Assembly (NCBI RefSeq): GCF_000828715.1
Contig: NZ_AP014583.1
Span: 2,788,001 to 2,852,000, forward strand
Reading direction: 5' to 3'
Length of the DNA: 64,000 nt
DNA from: Winogradskyella sp. PG-2
GTDB taxonomy: Bacteria; Bacteroidota; Bacteroidia; Flavobacteriales; Flavobacteriaceae
Below, piece after piece: positions 18,760 through 26,592 of this stretch (the stretch's first letter is position 1; each line of letters starts with the position of its first letter). Under the pieces are notes generated by a model. It was not told the DNA's origin, ran no database searches, and saw only the letters and a program-made list of their open reading frames with translations. Position numbers and translations under genes: made by a program.

Positions 18760-19056
18760 ATGAAAAGCAATAAATTAAAAACAGTAATATTAGTTTTTGG
18801 TATAACATTATTTAGTAATAGTTATTCTTATGCACAGTCTAAGAATAGAGAAGAAAGAAGAGAGCCTCCAACATTTAAACAATTTTTAAAAGATATGGAT
18901 ACTAATGAAGATGGAAAACTATCTAAGAAAGAAATAAAAGGACCCTTAAAAGAAGATTTCGAAAAAATTGATACCAATGAAGATGGTTTTATTACACAAA
19001 AAGAATTTGAGAATGCACCAAAACCTAAACGTAGAGAAAGAAAACGCAATAAATAA
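18760..19056 (+). CDS. Exported two-EF-hand protein
   Basis: A 98-residue protein. A signal peptide spans residues 1-25 (cut after SYAQ or near it). Two canonical calcium loops follow: D47-T-N49-E-D51-G...E58 and D71-T-N73-E-D75-G...E82. The C-terminus is strongly basic. It probably binds calcium in the periplasm or outside. It lies between the first ECF cassette and the YHYH/SCO genes and has its own terminator. Small EF-hand proteins of this type are common next to flavobacterial envelope genes, but no partner is established here. Confidence 0.85.
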   Translation: MKSNKLKTVILVFGITLFSNSYSYAQSKNREERREPPTFKQFLKDMDTNEDGKLSKKEIKGPLKEDFEKIDTNEDGFITQKEFENAPKPKRRERKRNK

Positions 19057-19074
19057 TTTTGATTGATTGATTGT

Positions 19075-19105
19075 TAAAGGCTTCGTGAGAAATTGCGAGG
19101 CTTTT
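19075..19105 (+). terminator. Terminator of the EF-hand gene
   Basis: AAAGGCTTCGTGA folds with TTGCGAGGCTTT using a few G-U pairs, closing a GAAA loop and followed by TTTT. It lies 19 nt past the stop codon. Confidence 0.7.
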
Positions 19106-19145
19106 AAAAAAAGATAGTATACATATATTTATATCCATCAAATAA

Positions 19146-19232
19146 TTTATAGGAATTATAATATCATTAGCAATTACTATATCTATGATTAGTTGCAAGC
19201 AAGTTAAAACATTGAGAGATGAAAGAGAATGA
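19146..19232 (+). pseudogene. Remnant of a lipoprotein signal sequence before YHYH copy 1
   Basis: In one frame these bases read FIGIIISLAITISMISCKQVKT in part, a hydrophobic stretch ending in a lipobox (MISC) as at the start of an outer-membrane lipoprotein. There is a stop codon directly before it and no start codon, and the frame ends at TGA 19230-19232 inside the next gene. It looks like the broken start of the YHYH gene at 19219, which itself lacks an export signal. I infer deletion plus frameshift between the two parts. Confidence 0.55.
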
Positions 19233-20142
19233 TGGTCATTCACCTATGATAGGTTATGCTATGGATGGTTTTGGTATTTATGCACATATTGACGCAAATG
19301 GTAATGTCTATGATGATTTGGATGATTGTAATGGACATTATGATGATAGTGGATGTACGGAAATTACATGTTATCAGGACCTTGATGAAGATGGTTTAGG
19401 AAATCCAGATGTAACGCAAAGTGCCTGCGAACAACCAGATGGTTATGTTAATAATGATTCTGATGACAATGATAATCCGATGGCTACCAATTATGATATT
19501 TCATTAATCCTTCCACTTTTCGATGGTACAGGACTTTCTTATGCAGTTAATGGAAATACGGTAACATTTACAACTCAAGATTTGCCAAATCATACAAGTC
19601 CTTATTGGCCAATAAATAATGCACTTTATGAAGTCTATACTGGTAGTAATGCTAACTTTAACCAGAATCCAAATAGGATAATGGTACAAAATATCACATT
19701 TACAATAACTTTAAATCCAGAGGAAGCTACTAACCATCAGGACACACCTATGGGGCCAATTGGTATTTCGAGAAATGGAGTTGTGTTTTTTAATCAATAT
19801 GCAGCAGGTGGTACACCTTTAACAAACGAAATAGATTCTTTCGATCAATGGAATGGTCATCCTGCAGGGGGAGATAATTATCATTACCATATCGAACCAA
19901 CATATCTAACCCAAGAATTTGGTGAAAATGCATTTTTAGGACTACTATCAGATGGATTTCCAGTTTATGGACCAATGGAAAATGGTGCTACTATTTCATC
20001 TTCAGATTTAGATGCTTATCATGGGCATAATGGGGCAACTACACATTTCCCTGAAGGCATTTATCATTATCATGTCACTGCTGATGATCCTTATCTTAAT
20101 GGAAATGGATTCTTTGGAACTCCAGGAAACGTGACTAACTAG
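19219..20142 (+). CDS. YHYH-domain protein, copy 1, 5'-truncated and chimeric
   Basis: A 307-residue open frame. Residues about 5-43 (HSPMIGYAMDGFGIY, DLDDCNGHYDD) are the end of one YHYH domain. Residues 44-85 are a TSP3-like acidic linker (QDLDEDGLGNPD, two cysteines, NDSDDNDN). Residues about 95-300 are a full YHYH domain with NYHYH and, near the end, GIYHYH and HGHNG. The His/Tyr motifs suggest metal binding outside the cytoplasm, but the family has no proven function. There is no signal peptide and an in-frame TGA stands just upstream, so the gene has lost its start (see 19146-19232). It precedes YwqK and SCO1 genes with no gap. Confidence 0.7.
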   Translation: MKENDGHSPMIGYAMDGFGIYAHIDANGNVYDDLDDCNGHYDDSGCTEITCYQDLDEDGLGNPDVTQSACEQPDGYVNNDSDDNDNPMATNYDISLILPLFDGTGLSYAVNGNTVTFTTQDLPNHTSPYWPINNALYEVYTGSNANFNQNPNRIMVQNITFTITLNPEEATNHQDTPMGPIGISRNGVVFFNQYAAGGTPLTNEIDSFDQWNGHPAGGDNYHYHIEPTYLTQEFGENAFLGLLSDGFPVYGPMENGATISSSDLDAYHGHNGATTHFPEGIYHYHVTADDPYLNGNGFFGTPGNVTN

Positions 20143-20663
20143 TTGAAATATTTTACACTATATAATCTTATTTTTCTTTGTTTACTGAACTCTTGTCAGA
20201 AAACTAAAGAAGAAATAATTGTTGAAAATACAAACGCGGAACTTCAATTGGTAAACGGTATATTAATGTACGGCGAAACACCACTTAATGGTCTTGTAGA
20301 AGCACATTTCGATTCTGGTAAAATAAACTTTAAGACTAATTATGCTGAAGGAAGAAAAGAAGGTTTAAAAACAGGAATTCATAAGGCATGGTGGCAAAAT
20401 GGTAAATCTAAATTTGTGTATCATTTTAATGATAAGGGTGAATATAATGGTAACGTGAAAGAATGGTATGCTTCTGGGTTACTTTTAGAGATTTTAATTA
20501 TATAAATAGCAAAGAAACAGGAAGTCAAAAACTTTGGTACGAAACAGGAAAAATTAAAGCCAACTACGAAGTGATTAATGGTGAGCGTTTTGGATTAATA
20601 GGACTAAAAAAATGTTATCAAGTTACGGTTGGAAGTAACGAGGTAACCAAAACCAATAGATGA
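20143..20663 (+). pseudogene. YwqK/MORN-like repeat lipoprotein, copy 1, frameshifted
   Basis: The frame opens with TTG at 20143, directly after the YHYH stop. It encodes a lipoprotein signal (LLNSC) and then MORN-like repeats of the YwqK type (HKAWWQNGKSKFVYHF, VKEWYASGLL). It stops early at 20503-20505. The homologous continuation (RDFNYINSKETGSQKLWYETG) is in another frame up to 20663. One T missing from the T run at 20483-20486 explains the break. The rejoined product has about 173 residues and matches the second copy at 22231. The family name 'YwqK antitoxin' comes from Bacillus; a cell-surface role is more likely here. Confidence 0.75.
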
Positions 20664-21310
20664 AGTCGTTTGTATTTATATTTACTTTTTTGTGCTGTTT
20701 TTCTTGTGCTGAAAAGGAAAGCAATAAGCCTGAAGTTGAAGTAAAACAGCCTTTGGTGACTGCACTTCCTTATTTTGATTCACCAGACTTTACATCAAAA
20801 TGGGAAAAGGTTAAGCATAAAATACCTGAGTTTTCTTTTACTAATCAAGATGGTTTAACCATTACCAATCAAACCTATAAAGGAAAAATATACGTTGCAG
20901 ATTTCTTTTTTACGACTTGTCCAGGGATTTGTCCGAAGCTGACAAAAAATATGAATATACTCCAAAATACTTATAAGAATAATGATAACATATTACTGTT
21001 GTCGCATACTGTAATGCCTTGGGTAGATTCTGTAGAAAAATTAAAAGCTTACGAGGTAAATAATAATGTGGATTCTAAGAAATGGAATCTATTAACTGGA
21101 GATAAAGATAAGTTATATGACATTGCTAGAAATGGATATTTCGCAGACGAGGATTTTAAAAAGACCCAAGATGAAAGTGAATTTATACATACAGAAAATT
21201 TTGTGTTAGTAGATAAAGAAGGTCATATAAGAGGTGTTTATAATGGTACTATAGAATTAGATATTCAGCGCTTGATGCGGCATATAAAAATATTAGAACA
21301 AGACAATTAA
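20660..21310 (+). CDS. SCO1/SenC-family copper-binding lipoprotein, copy 1 (intact)
   Basis: A 216-residue thioredoxin-fold protein. Lipobox Cys is at 16 (CFSC). The metal/redox motif CPGICP gives Cys87 and Cys91, and the third ligand is probably His177 in FIHTENFVLVD. SCO proteins deliver copper to cytochrome oxidase or act as thiol-disulfide reductases in the envelope. The start ATG overlaps the stop of the preceding YwqK gene (ATGA), so the three genes form one operon, ended by the hairpin at 21341. This is the only undamaged member of the two YHYH/YwqK/SCO sets. Confidence 0.92.
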   Translation: MKSFVFIFTFLCCFSCAEKESNKPEVEVKQPLVTALPYFDSPDFTSKWEKVKHKIPEFSFTNQDGLTITNQTYKGKIYVADFFFTTCPGICPKLTKNMNILQNTYKNNDNILLLSHTVMPWVDSVEKLKAYEVNNNVDSKKWNLLTGDKDKLYDIARNGYFADEDFKKTQDESEFIHTENFVLVDKEGHIRGVYNGTIELDIQRLMRHIKILEQDN

Positions 21311-21340
21311 ATTAATGTGATTAAAATTGATTTTTATCTG

Positions 21341-21374
21341 AAAAGCTTAGTTGTTAATCGTTAAGCTTTTTTTG
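21341..21374 (+). terminator. Terminator after SCO1 copy 1
   Basis: AAAAGCTTA pairs with TAAGCTTTT across a short loop and is followed by a long T run. It closes the first YHYH/YwqK/SCO set. Confidence 0.8.
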
Positions 21375-21456
21375 TTTCTCAAAATAATTTACAACAAGCA
21401 CAAGTTTTTTTAAAAAGTTGCATCTAAATATTTAGAACAAGCTAAAAATTATAAAA

Positions 21457-22244
21457 ATGAAGAATCTACTAAAACTAATGTTATTAATTACGGTTGTATT
21501 TGCATTTAGCATTGCATATTCTTCTGATGATAGCTCATCAGACGATATGTCTACAACAGATGATGATGGTACAGTATTTCCTACTGAAATGCACGCTGCA
21601 TTTGAAGATTTTGATCCCGATTATACTGATATATATTTGGACGGTGCTAATGTAGTTCTTGAGACCATCGGTGTTCCTAATCACCCAACACCGTATTACA
21701 GTTTAACTCATCCATTGTATATAGCTCCAACGGTTACTAGTGAGGCGCAAATGACACCAACAAGAATTGATACTTCTGGGCGAGATTTTGAAGCTACATT
21801 GACAGTGTCCTCTGATCCACAAATGGCTAATTCTACCTCTGCTACACAACTAGGTTCAATTGGTATTGCTGTAAGTGGTGCTTTTATTTACAACGACCAA
21901 GAAGGAAATGGGCCTTTAGATTCTGCAGCTGGAAGTTTAGATTATGCAGGTGCTCATATTGGACCGTCAAATTACCACTATCATTTAGAACCATTGCCTT
22001 TTTCTGATGATGATGGTAATTTAATAGGTATTATATCTGATGGTTTTTTATTTATGGAAGACTTGATTAACCTTCAAACGACTATCCAACAGATTTAGAT
22101 GAGTCTGGCGGACATTTTGGGCCAACTCCTCATAATCCTGATGGTGAGTATCATTACCATATGATCAATGAAGTTTATGGTTCACTTGGTCGATATTTAA
22201 TTTTTGCAGGACCTTATCAAGGCACACCAAATGCGATTAACTAA
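21457..22244 (+). pseudogene. YHYH-domain protein, copy 2, multiply broken
   Basis: The first frame gives 213 residues: signal sequence, Asp/Ser-rich spacer, then a YHYH domain with SNYHYHLEP. It leaves the homologous frame near 22050 and stops at 22096-22098. The rest of the domain (DESGGHFGPT, EYHYHM, final GTPNAIN) is in a different frame and ends at 22242-22244, one base being missing. That second frame also carries an in-frame TAA at 22068-22070, where a Tyr codon is expected. The lipobox reads SIAYSS where a lipoprotein would have SIACSS, so the acylated cysteine is lost by one base change. Three independent lesions make this a convincing pseudogene. Confidence 0.85.
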
Positions 22245-22840
22245 GACGATATTAATAATTGTAATTTTTCATTTTTTTAGTTGTCATAAGACTTCATATA
22301 ATGAAAGTAATGACCTTGGAACATCTAAGACTGTAGAAAACATATTCGTTAAAAAAGAGTATTTAGAACTAAATCCATTAAACGGTCAATGGTTTTATGA
22401 AAATCAACCATTTAATGGATACTCGATTTTACGTCACAAAAATGATAGTTTAGCGCAGAAAACAGGTTTTTTTAATGGTAAAAGAGAAGGTGTATCCTTT
22501 GCATTTTATGAAAATGGTACTATTAAAAAAAAAGGCCTATTACAGTGATAATAAATTACATGGTTTAAAAACGAATTACTTTGAAAATGGTGATATCGTC
22601 TCAGAGTTTAACTATGTTAATGGTAAATCACATGGTATTCAAAAAACATGGTATAAAAATGGTCAATTAGCTAAGAAAAAGAACTTAAATAATAATATAG
22701 AAGAAGGCTTCCAACAGGCTTGGTTAGAAAATGGGGAACTATATGTTAATTACGAAGCTAAAAATGGACGAATTTTTGGAATGAGACTTGCAACTTCATG
22801 TTACAGTTTAGAGAATGAGACCTTGATAAAAACAAATTGA
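22231..22840 (+). pseudogene. YwqK/MORN-like repeat lipoprotein, copy 2, frameshifted at poly-A
   Basis: The start is the ATG at 22231, overlapping the end of the YHYH gene. The lipoprotein signal ends FFSC. MORN-like repeats follow (FAFYENGTIKKK). The frame is lost at a run of nine A (22525-22533) and stops at 22546-22548. The continuation in the next frame (SDNKLHGLKTNYFENG, TWYKNGQLAKK, QAWLENGELYVNYEAKNG) runs to 22840. Eight A would restore the frame, giving about 202 residues. The C-terminal part aligns with copy 1 (YEVINGERFG against YEAKNGRIFG). Confidence 0.8.
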
Positions 22841-22844
22841 CTTT

Positions 22845-23509
22845 ATGAAATACACGGTTTTGATTTTAATAATATTACTAGTAAGTTGTAACAATAAAGA
22901 GTCTAGAAATAATAAGAAGACAATTGAGACGACTAGAGTAGAATATTTGCCTTATTATAATGACGAATCTTTTACGTCAAACTGGATAACTCCAGGGTCT
23001 AAAGAAGAGAAAAATTTTCATAAGATAAAGGACTATAGCCTTATCAATCAATTAGGTGACACAATTACGAAAGATGCATTTGAAAATAAAATTTTTAAGA
23101 CTTCTTTTTTGCTAGCTGTCCTGGTATATGCCCTAAAATTATAGAAAATATGGTTAAACTTCAAGAAGAGTTTAAAGAGGATTCAGAAATTTTATTTTTA
23201 TCTCATACCGTAACTCCGACAAGAGATTCTGTTCTGGTTTTAAAAAATTATGCAGAAATCTATGGTGTAATAGATGGAAAATGGCATTTAGTAACTGGCG
23301 ATAAATTAGAGATTTATAATCTAGGACGTGACCAGTATTTTGTAGAGAATGATTTAGGTGTACCAAAAGATATTAATGATTTTCTACATACCGAAAATTT
23401 TTTATTGATAGATAAGAATAAACATATTAGAGGTATTTATAATGGCTTAAATAGAGCTTCCATGGCTCAACTAATAGTAGATGTTAATGCACTGAAAATA
23501 GAAAAATAG
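22845..23509 (+). pseudogene. SCO1/SenC-family lipoprotein, copy 2, frameshifted at the active site
   Basis: The first frame has a lipoprotein signal (LLVSC) and the SCO N-terminal region, then shifts near 23095-23110 and stops at 23142-23144. In the next frame the metal site is still readable as FFASCPGICPKIIENM, followed by LFLSHTVTP and FLHTENFLLID, ending at 23509. One missing base explains it. The remaining protein would be about 221 residues, 40-odd per cent like copy 1 by eye, so the two copies are old paralogues, not a recent duplication. Confidence 0.82.
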
Positions 23510-23544
23510 AAAAACCTTGATTTGATTGATTGAGATTGTTTACT

Positions 23545-23583
23545 TGGAAAGCTTTGTGATTACTCGCAAAGCTTTTCTATTTT
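23545..23583 (+). terminator. Terminator after SCO1 copy 2
   Basis: AAAGCTTTG pairs with CAAAGCTTT over a 10-nt loop, followed by a T-rich tract. It closes the second YHYH/YwqK/SCO set. Confidence 0.75.
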
Positions 23584-23600
23584 TATAAAAATTATTTACG

Positions 23601-24683
23601 ATGAGAAACTTAGTGTTTTACATATTACTATTAAGCTTAAGTGCTTGTAAAGATGATTATAAAAGGTCTGCTGATGTATCAACGGTATTTATAGAACCAA
23701 TTGTAAAAGATTCATTATTAAGTGTCCGAGCCATTGATTATGATAAAGAATATATTTATTATGGCAGCAGTGATCATTTTGGTAAAAGAGGATTAAATAA
23801 ACAGTTTAAAATAAATATTACCGAATTAGAATTAGACAATAGTAAAGCGCACTATAAAAATGTTTTAACTTACAATGATAAGCCATTACATTTTAGAGCA
23901 ATAAAAGCGATAAATGGAAATTTATTTGCCATTTCTATTGCAAATCCCACAAGATTATACAAATTACACCTTAAATCCAATAAGCCTAAACTGGTTTATG
24001 AAGAAATAAATGAAAAAGCTTTCTATGATTCCATAGATTTTTGGAATGATAAAGAAGGTATTGCTATTGGTGATCCAACAGATGATTGTATAAGTATTAT
24101 TATTACTAGAGATGGAGGAGAGAGTTGGACAAAACTACTGTGTAAAGATTTACCAAAAGCTAAAGAAGGGGAAGCTGCCTTTGCAGCTAGTGATACTAAT
24201 ATTTGCATAGTTGGTGACCATACTTGGGTTGCTACTGGAGGCAAAACGAGTAGAGTTTTATATTCACCAGATAAAGGAAATACTTGGGAAGTTTATAGTA
24301 CACCAATTATACAAGGCAAAGAGACTACAGGTATGTATTCCATAGATTTTTATGATGAAGACAATGGTTTTGCTATTGGAGGTGATTACACAAAATCTAA
24401 TGATACTTTAGCTAATAAAATTAGAACTAAAGATGGTGGGAAAACTTGGGAAATTGTTGCTAATGGAAAAGGTCCTGGTTATAGAAGTTGTGTACAATAC
24501 ATACCTAATAGAGGAGGTGAAGAATTAGTTGCTATAGGTTTTAAAGGTATAGATTATAGTAATGATTCTGGTAATTCTTGGAAGCATCTAAGTGATGAAG
24601 GTTTTTATACAATTAGATTTTTAAATGATTCTATAGCTTACGCTGCTGGTAGAGGACAAATTAGTAAACTTATTTTTAGATAA
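23601..24683 (+). CDS. YCF48/Hcf136-like beta-propeller lipoprotein
   Basis: A 360-residue lipoprotein (lipobox SLSAC, Cys16). It has repeated BNR/YCF48-type blades with the S/T-x-D-x-G-x-x-W pattern: TRDGGESWTK, SPDKGNTWEV, TKDGGKTWEI and SNDSGNSWKH. In Bacteroidota such proteins are often labelled 'oxidoreductase' without evidence. A propeller of this kind in plants and cyanobacteria assists photosystem II assembly, so a role in envelope protein or metal-complex assembly is only a guess. It lies between SCO1 copy 2 and the second ECF cassette and ends at a shared terminator. Confidence 0.8.
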   Translation: MRNLVFYILLLSLSACKDDYKRSADVSTVFIEPIVKDSLLSVRAIDYDKEYIYYGSSDHFGKRGLNKQFKINITELELDNSKAHYKNVLTYNDKPLHFRAIKAINGNLFAISIANPTRLYKLHLKSNKPKLVYEEINEKAFYDSIDFWNDKEGIAIGDPTDDCISIIITRDGGESWTKLLCKDLPKAKEGEAAFAASDTNICIVGDHTWVATGGKTSRVLYSPDKGNTWEVYSTPIIQGKETTGMYSIDFYDEDNGFAIGGDYTKSNDTLANKIRTKDGGKTWEIVANGKGPGYRSCVQYIPNRGGEELVAIGFKGIDYSNDSGNSWKHLSDEGFYTIRFLNDSIAYAAGRGQISKLIFR

Positions 24684-24684
24684 T

Positions 24685-24712
24685 AAAAAAGAAGCCGAAA
24701 GGCTTCTTTTTA
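24685..24712. terminator. Bidirectional terminator between convergent genes
   Basis: AAAAGAAGCC, GAAA tetraloop, GGCTTCTTTT with A and T runs on both sides. It serves the propeller gene on the plus strand and ECF cassette 2 on the minus strand. Confidence 0.9.
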
Positions 24713-24713
24713 C

Positions 24714-25166
24714 TTAATTTTTGTTTTTTCGTTTTTCTCTAAACTCACGCAGTCGTTGTAATAGTTTTCGATTAAACTCATCTTCAGCAGCTTTTAACCT
24801 TATTATTTTTTTTGAAGAAATTACCTTTTTTAGATCTTTTACTAATTGCGTTCTAGCCTCATGGAGTTCCGTTTCAGCCTTCAAAATTTTAGATAGTAAT
24901 TCATCAGCTTCAGCATCAGACATGTCTGGATTAGAGCGGATTTTCTTTTTAACGGCTTTTAAATCTTTAGATTTAATTTTGTCTTGTTTTACTTCAAAAG
25001 CATTATATATAGGCCAGAATTTTGCAGCTTCATCAGCAGTTAAACTTAATTTATCTGTAATGAAGGCTGTTTTTTGTGCTTTAATACGCTCATTCATCTT
25101 ACCTCCTCTTTGGGCAAAAGCAGAGAAGCTAATTAATAAGACGAGTATGGTAATTATTTTTTTCAT
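24714..25166 (-). CDS. Spy/LTXXQ-like periplasmic protein (ECF cassette 2)
   Basis: A 150-residue exported protein. A signal peptide spans residues 1-18. The helical body has the LTADEAAKFWPIYNAFE segment typical of flavobacterial proteins named 'sensor of ECF-type sigma factor', related to Spy/CpxP. The C-terminus is Arg/Lys-rich. It is 10 nt downstream of the anti-sigma gene and is the third gene of the cassette, mirroring the gene at 18122. Confidence 0.8.
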   Translation of the reverse strand: MKKIITILVLLISFSAFAQRGGKMNERIKAQKTAFITDKLSLTADEAAKFWPIYNAFEVKQDKIKSKDLKAVKKKIRSNPDMSDAEADELLSKILKAETELHEARTQLVKDLKKVISSKKIIRLKAAEDEFNRKLLQRLREFREKRKNKN

Positions 25167-25176
25167 TTTTAGGTCT

Positions 25177-25683
25177 TTAATATTCTAATATAGTTTCAAT
25201 ATCGGAATTGTCTAAAAGATATGATTCTAAATTTTCTTCCTCATATGGAGTAGTTGCTATTGTGAAATCATCTTCTAATATATCTGCATCTAATAACAGT
25301 TGTGCCAATTCATAACTGTTTAAATCTCTATCTTCTAAATAAGTTTCAACCATTTCTGCTGAAATTGAATTCTCTTGTTTTTCAACATTAATATAGATTG
25401 AAATCATTAAGATTAAAGATGCAGCAATACCAGCGATATAATAAAACGTTTTTCTTGGGTTTAATTTTACAACCGGTTTCTCATCGAGAGTTACTTTGTT
25501 TAAAATGGTATCATCTATTGAATCAAAATAGTTTTTAGGTACTACATAACCAGATGTTTCTACACCTTTAATTAGTGCTTCTTTATTTATCTTTTCAAAG
25601 AGCTTGTCTTCAAAAGATTCAAAGTAGTCATCTGGTGTTTTGAAACCAGTTGATTTTATATTATTTAAGTTATTATTTTTCAT
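25177..25683 (-). CDS. Probable membrane anti-sigma factor (ECF cassette 2)
   Basis: A 168-residue protein. The cytoplasmic N-terminal part contains two similar segments (TPDDYFESFEDKL at 16-28 and VPKNYFDSIDDTIL at 48-61), an internal repeat. One membrane span lies at about 79-99. The outer part is acidic (ending SDIETILEY). It lies 72 nt after the ECF sigma gene. No zinc-binding anti-sigma motif is present. Its position and topology support the call. Confidence 0.72.
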   Translation of the reverse strand: MKNNNLNNIKSTGFKTPDDYFESFEDKLFEKINKEALIKGVETSGYVVPKNYFDSIDDTILNKVTLDEKPVVKLNPRKTFYYIAGIAASLILMISIYINVEKQENSISAEMVETYLEDRDLNSYELAQLLLDADILEDDFTIATTPYEEENLESYLLDNSDIETILEY

Positions 25684-25755
25684 TTTTAATTCCCTTCTAA
25701 ATGAGAATTTTTTACATTATATTCTACTTATAAGACTTCAAATTACTAAAATGGT

Positions 25756-26298
25756 TTAATCTGAGGTTAAAATCGCTTCAATTTTTTTTACCGCAATATG
25801 ATACGATGCTTTTAATGCACCTTCACTAGTATCTAAAATTTCGGCCATGTCTTTGTATTTAATATCATCGAAATATTTCATATTAAATACCATTTGTTGC
25901 TTTTGAGGTAAAGTAGCAATGGCTTTTTGTAATTTTAGTTGAATGGCATCACCTTCAAAATAAACATCTGCAGTTAATTTGTTAATTGCATTCGTTTGAT
26001 GTTCTTCATTTGTAATACGAATACGTTTAGCATTTTTATTAATATGGGTAATGGATTCATTTGTTGCAATGCGGTACATCCATGAAAATAATTTACTTTC
26101 TCCTTTAAATTTATCAATACTTCGATAGACTTTTATAAACGTGTTTTGAAGCACATCATCCGCATCGTCATGGCTAATTACTATTTTTCTTATATGCCAA
26201 TACAAGCGCTCCTTGTAGAGCTGTAAGAGTTCTCTAAAAGCGGCTTCTTTAGATGTAGGATCTTGTAATCGCGTTATAAATTCTGTTTCGCTATTCAA
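25756..26298 (-). CDS. ECF-type RNA polymerase sigma factor (cassette 2)
   Basis: A 180-residue sigma-70 protein. Region 2 runs about 15-85 (SHDDADDVLQNTFIKVYRSI, LFSWMYRIATNESITHIN). Region 4 runs about 120-175 (LPQKQQMVFNMKYFDDIKYKDMAEIL, SEGALKASYHIAVKKIE). It heads the minus-strand sigma / anti-sigma / Spy-like unit. The bases upstream of it and those before the anti-sigma gene share the motif CAAATTACTAAAA (plus-strand reading), which could be a recognition site for the sigma factor itself. Confidence 0.92.
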   Translation of the reverse strand: MNSETEFITRLQDPTSKEAAFRELLQLYKERLYWHIRKIVISHDDADDVLQNTFIKVYRSIDKFKGESKLFSWMYRIATNESITHINKNAKRIRITNEEHQTNAINKLTADVYFEGDAIQLKLQKAIATLPQKQQMVFNMKYFDDIKYKDMAEILDTSEGALKASYHIAVKKIEAILTSD

Positions 26299-26451
26299 AA
26301 AAACATTTTGTCTTTAGACTTCTCAAATTACTAAAAGTTTAATTGATAAATAGCTATTAAATAGCTCTTTTGTTTACAATTTGATTATCAGTTGTTTAAA
26401 ATAAATAAAATCGATTAAAAGCAAAAAAACACGATAAAAAGCAATTTTTTC

Positions 26452-26459
26452 TAGGTTTG
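26452..26459 (+). promoter_or_regulatory. -7 element for the candidate small RNA
   Basis: TAGGTTTG matches TANNTTTG. No clear -33 TTG is visible. It stands about 50 nt before two strong stems and gives a reason to expect a short transcript there. Confidence 0.4.
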
Positions 26460-26465
26460 TAGCCA

Positions 26466-26572
26466 TATTTAATTTATGTTTGCTTCAGCTTAACCTATTA
26501 ACTCGTTATCAGTTTCCCCAAATCTGGTAACAAAATGAAAAGGATGCGCCTAACGGTTCATCCTTTTTTATG
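26466..26572 (+). ncRNA. Candidate structured small RNA, about 105 nt
   Basis: Between a -7 box (26452-26459) and a T run lie two compact stems. Stem 1 is GTTATCAGTTT (26505-26515) closing a CCCC loop with AAA, a bulged T, and CTGGTAAC (ending 26531). Stem 2 is AAAAGGATG (26538-26546) with CATCCTTTT (26559-26567); its loop can form an inner GCC/GGT stem over TAAC, and T follows, so it also acts as a terminator. No open frame of note lies inside. It could be one of the known flavobacterial RNA motifs or simply a decorated terminator. Read on the minus strand, stem 2 ends the ABC exporter gene. Confidence 0.4.
26538..26567 (-). terminator. Terminator of the ABC exporter transcript
   Basis: The same AAAAGGATG/CATCCTTTT hairpin read on the minus strand lies 26 nt past the exporter stop codon and is followed by TCATTTTG. 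It may be bidirectional. Confidence 0.65.
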
Positions 26573-26592
26573 TTTTGTGTATGTATATTATT

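Noticed and set aside
20143..22840. YwqK-type genes as a toxin-antitoxin system
   Set aside because: The name is inherited from Bacillus; here the products are lipoproteins with MORN-like repeats and there is no toxin gene nearby.
24721..25188. 155-codon plus-strand frame
   Set aside because: It is the antisense of the Spy/LTXXQ-like gene, with Ser/Phe-rich composition typical of a shadow frame.
17199..26298. Mobile element as the source of the YHYH/SCO island
   Set aside because: No transposase, integrase, terminal repeats, att-like repeats or tRNA end is visible, and base composition looks like that of the neighbours.
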